DNA of 64,000 nucleotides from assembly GCA_038501625.1 (NCBI GenBank), contig JAZAYU010000010.1:8763380-8827379 (forward strand), given 5' to 3'. Positions within the stretch are counted from its first letter, which is position 1. Every line of letters starts with the position of its first letter. Source of the DNA: Corbicula japonica. Lineage: Eukaryota; Mollusca; Bivalvia; Venerida; Cyrenidae. Below, in pieces: positions 62,168-64,000 of the stretch. The notes under the pieces were generated by a model. The model was not told where the DNA came from. It saw nothing but the letters and a program-made list of their open reading frames with translations, and ran no database searches. A program made the translations under genes and the position numbers.

Positions 62168-62395
62168 ATCTTAAACACTATGTCCCTCATGACATGACAT
62201 ATTGATATTACCTAGTTGACTTGCATTTATGGTCTTGTTCTTGTGGTCATATCTAAGGCGTCGTATGACATAAGCGTGTTAATGGTCGCGTGGTTATTCC
62301 AGTTTTTTTTCCAGCCAGTCAGTCATTAATTTTTATGGTAATAAGAAATGATGATTGTAATAGATACTCGAGTTTAACTATCAATATACATATAA

Positions 62396-62855
62396 TTAAG
62401 GACTTTGAAAACGCACCCTTGGGATAAGTGTATATAAACATAGAAGACGCCTTTTATATCAAACATATTATATAGCTGTGTAAAGTACAACTCATTGCCG
62501 TCATTTTGATACCAAAATATTTAAAATTGGTTCATTGATAATAAAAAATATCGCGTGTTCAAGACAGTAACCCTGAAATCAAAAGTAACACTTTAGCCAA
62601 TACAAGCGTTCGTTTTCAATGATATGCCTTTAATTGTAATGCAAGCTCTATAGGCGTGAAGTGTTACTTTTGATTTTAGGGTTACTGTCTTTAACTCGCA
62701 ATATCTTTTGTATAAATAGACCAATCTTAAATATTTTACTATCAAACTGACGGCAATGAATTGTACTTTACAAAGGTATGTGAAACATTTCATTTCAAAG
62801 GCCTTTTCCAAGTTAAAATACACTTATCCCAAGGGTGCGTTTTCAAAGTCCTTAA
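62396..62855. mobile_element. TTAA-flanked foldback MITE of 460 bp
   Basis: TTAA at 62396-62399 and 62852-62855 enclose inverted arms beginning GGACTTTGAAAACGCACCCT. The complementarity, with gaps, extends far inward (AGTACAA, CATTGCCGTCA, CAGTAACCCT, AAAGTAACACTT pair with partners on the right). TTAA duplication suggests piggyBac- or Kolobok-type mobilisation. Confidence 0.75.
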
Positions 62856-63155
62856 GTATATTTGCAGCCTAATATTATAGCTCTTTTTTGGATAACAGAC
62901 TTCTTTCATCTATTTGGTAAAAAACACATGATTTTTCCAGATTTACAGTAGGTAGTGTGGCTTTTATCATTCCATTATACCATTTAAATATTGATATATT
63001 AGGAAAATATAGTGTTCTGCAACTAACAATTTCAAGACGTTATCCCCTTGGATTCTATTTCTTGTGTTTGTGGTGTCTTATTTAAAACTGATCATTTTAT
63101 AAACGCATGTCATGCTGGCTTTATCCTCTACTTTTTGGCTGTGTTATCAGGGCTG

Positions 63156-63291
63156 AAGGTTATAAAGCTGAGATTGGAAACCAGTCTCAAATCTCAAGCA
63201 TCTGATTGGCTGAAATGGCGACTGGTCGCCATTTCAGCCAATCAGATGCTTGGGATTTGAGACTGGTTTCCATGCTCAGCTTTATTACCTT
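63156..63291. mobile_element. 136-bp palindromic MITE, copy 3
   Basis: Same structure and length as the copies at 7671 and 36684, with centre GGCGACTGGTCGCC. It is inserted within dispersed repeat B, whose blocks resume after it (GGCACAGAGCGTGGATATTC, CTGATATCAATGTCTCAC). Confidence 0.8.
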
Positions 63292-64000
63292 GGGCACAGA
63301 GCGTGGATATTCCTGATATCAATGTCTCACTTTTTGAAGTCGCATCAAATCACATCACATCATCACATTTAACTGGTTTGTGGTATATTTCTATCCCTTT
63401 TAAAACGAAATGTTGATCTTCAATGTATTATCAGTTTGTCACCCGTGTTTGGGCGAAAATCACAGTCAGTGTATATAATTTTAACAGAAATATAGCTCAA
63501 CAATATAAGTTCACAACTTGCAATAACTAACACACCAAATTCCACTACAGCCAAGTAATTTATTTCATCGGCAAAACAATTCTACCGTACCCAAACCAAC
63601 ATATCTCATTTAATTATTTTAATTTTCTAGCACACAAACAGGATCGGATGTTAGATATTCGGAAAGGGGGTTCCTTCGGGGGAAATCTTAGGGTAGTTAC
63701 ATGACAATAACAAACTATCTGGCCAAAGTCCCCATGGTAACAGTGCTTTTTCATCTAGTCTCACAGGGCCGATAATGGGCCCCATTCCCAATGCCAAATA
63801 GGGACCTTTTTTCCCAATTTCAAGAAAAAAATTCCCAATTTCAAGAAAAAAAAATCCCATTTCAACAGAAATAACTTTTGTGACTATAAAATAGAAACAA
63901 AAAAGAGAATACATATAACCAAGGGACTTTTCAAATTACATCATTAGTTTGTTTACTTTTCATCAGTGATCTGTGAAACCTATATTCCTTGAATTTATGT

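Larger units (their letters stand above)
62168..64000. other. Right flank of the giant foldback
   Basis: No gene is supported. It contains a TTAA-flanked foldback, dispersed repeat B split by a palindromic MITE, and a minus-strand open frame at 63914-63651 (FFLEIGKKGPYLALGMGP, then WGLWPDSLLL) that looks like repeat-derived sequence but that I cannot classify. Confidence 0.6.

Noticed and set aside
63651..63914. 87-codon minus-strand frame as a host gene
   Set aside because: The internal repetition (FFLEIG twice) and repeat-rich surroundings suggest transposon-derived sequence; no domain could be named.

Overview
The window is AT-rich, intron-bearing animal DNA dominated by repeats. It contains a bilaterian Unc-4/Uncx homeobox gene, a secreted LDLa/mucin/chitin-binding gene, several decayed LINEs, tRNA-derived SINEs and many short palindromic transposons. 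The hairpin-ended repeat block at 33-35 kb, the LINE types and the LDLa/CBM14 gene make me favour a mollusc, probably a bivalve. That placement is inference. Nothing bacterial is present: no operons, CRISPR, rRNA or functional tRNA genes.

Layout. 1-10.6 kb: a complete three-exon Uncx gene on the minus strand (347 codons, homeodomain split by an intron, C-terminal eh1 motif), with transposon fragments in its introns and a 98-bp tandem duplication covering its start codon. 10.6-24.9 kb: intergenic DNA with a SINE, a 1.25-kb TIR element at 18.2-19.4 kb, a LINE-like tail ending in (TTA)n, and a degenerate minisatellite at 21.6-22.4 kb. 24.9-28.9 kb: the 3' end of a plus-strand gene in three phase-compatible exons (LDLa domain, Thr/Pro-rich repeats, peritrophin-A chitin-binding domain, stop). 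29-36 kb: AT-rich repeats, with a 536-bp tandem duplication, a 160-bp tandem array and an inverted copy at the right edge.

The most interesting part is 37,376-62,156. I read it as one giant foldback transposon of about 24.8 kb. It is bounded by a perfect 11-bp direct repeat (TGTCAATAAGA), it starts GGTCTGTGAAGTTGGC and ends with the exact reverse complement, and each of its inverted arms is about 6 kb of satellite DNA (36-bp monomers arranged as 108-bp units). Inside it sits a second foldback of about 6.8 kb (45,622-52,382). That one has arms of 17-bp CTG-rich repeats, nearly the same terminal motif (GTGAAGTTGGC) and a decayed 11-bp flanking duplication. I see no transposase in either. The interiors hold LINE relics, a TA-flanked MITE and one small open frame. 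Several long reading frames run through the satellite arms on both strands; I regard them as artefacts of a stop-free repeat whose length is a multiple of three.

Uncx should encode a Groucho-recruiting repressor. The second gene should encode an extracellular chitin-associated protein. There is no sign that the two genes are functionally connected.
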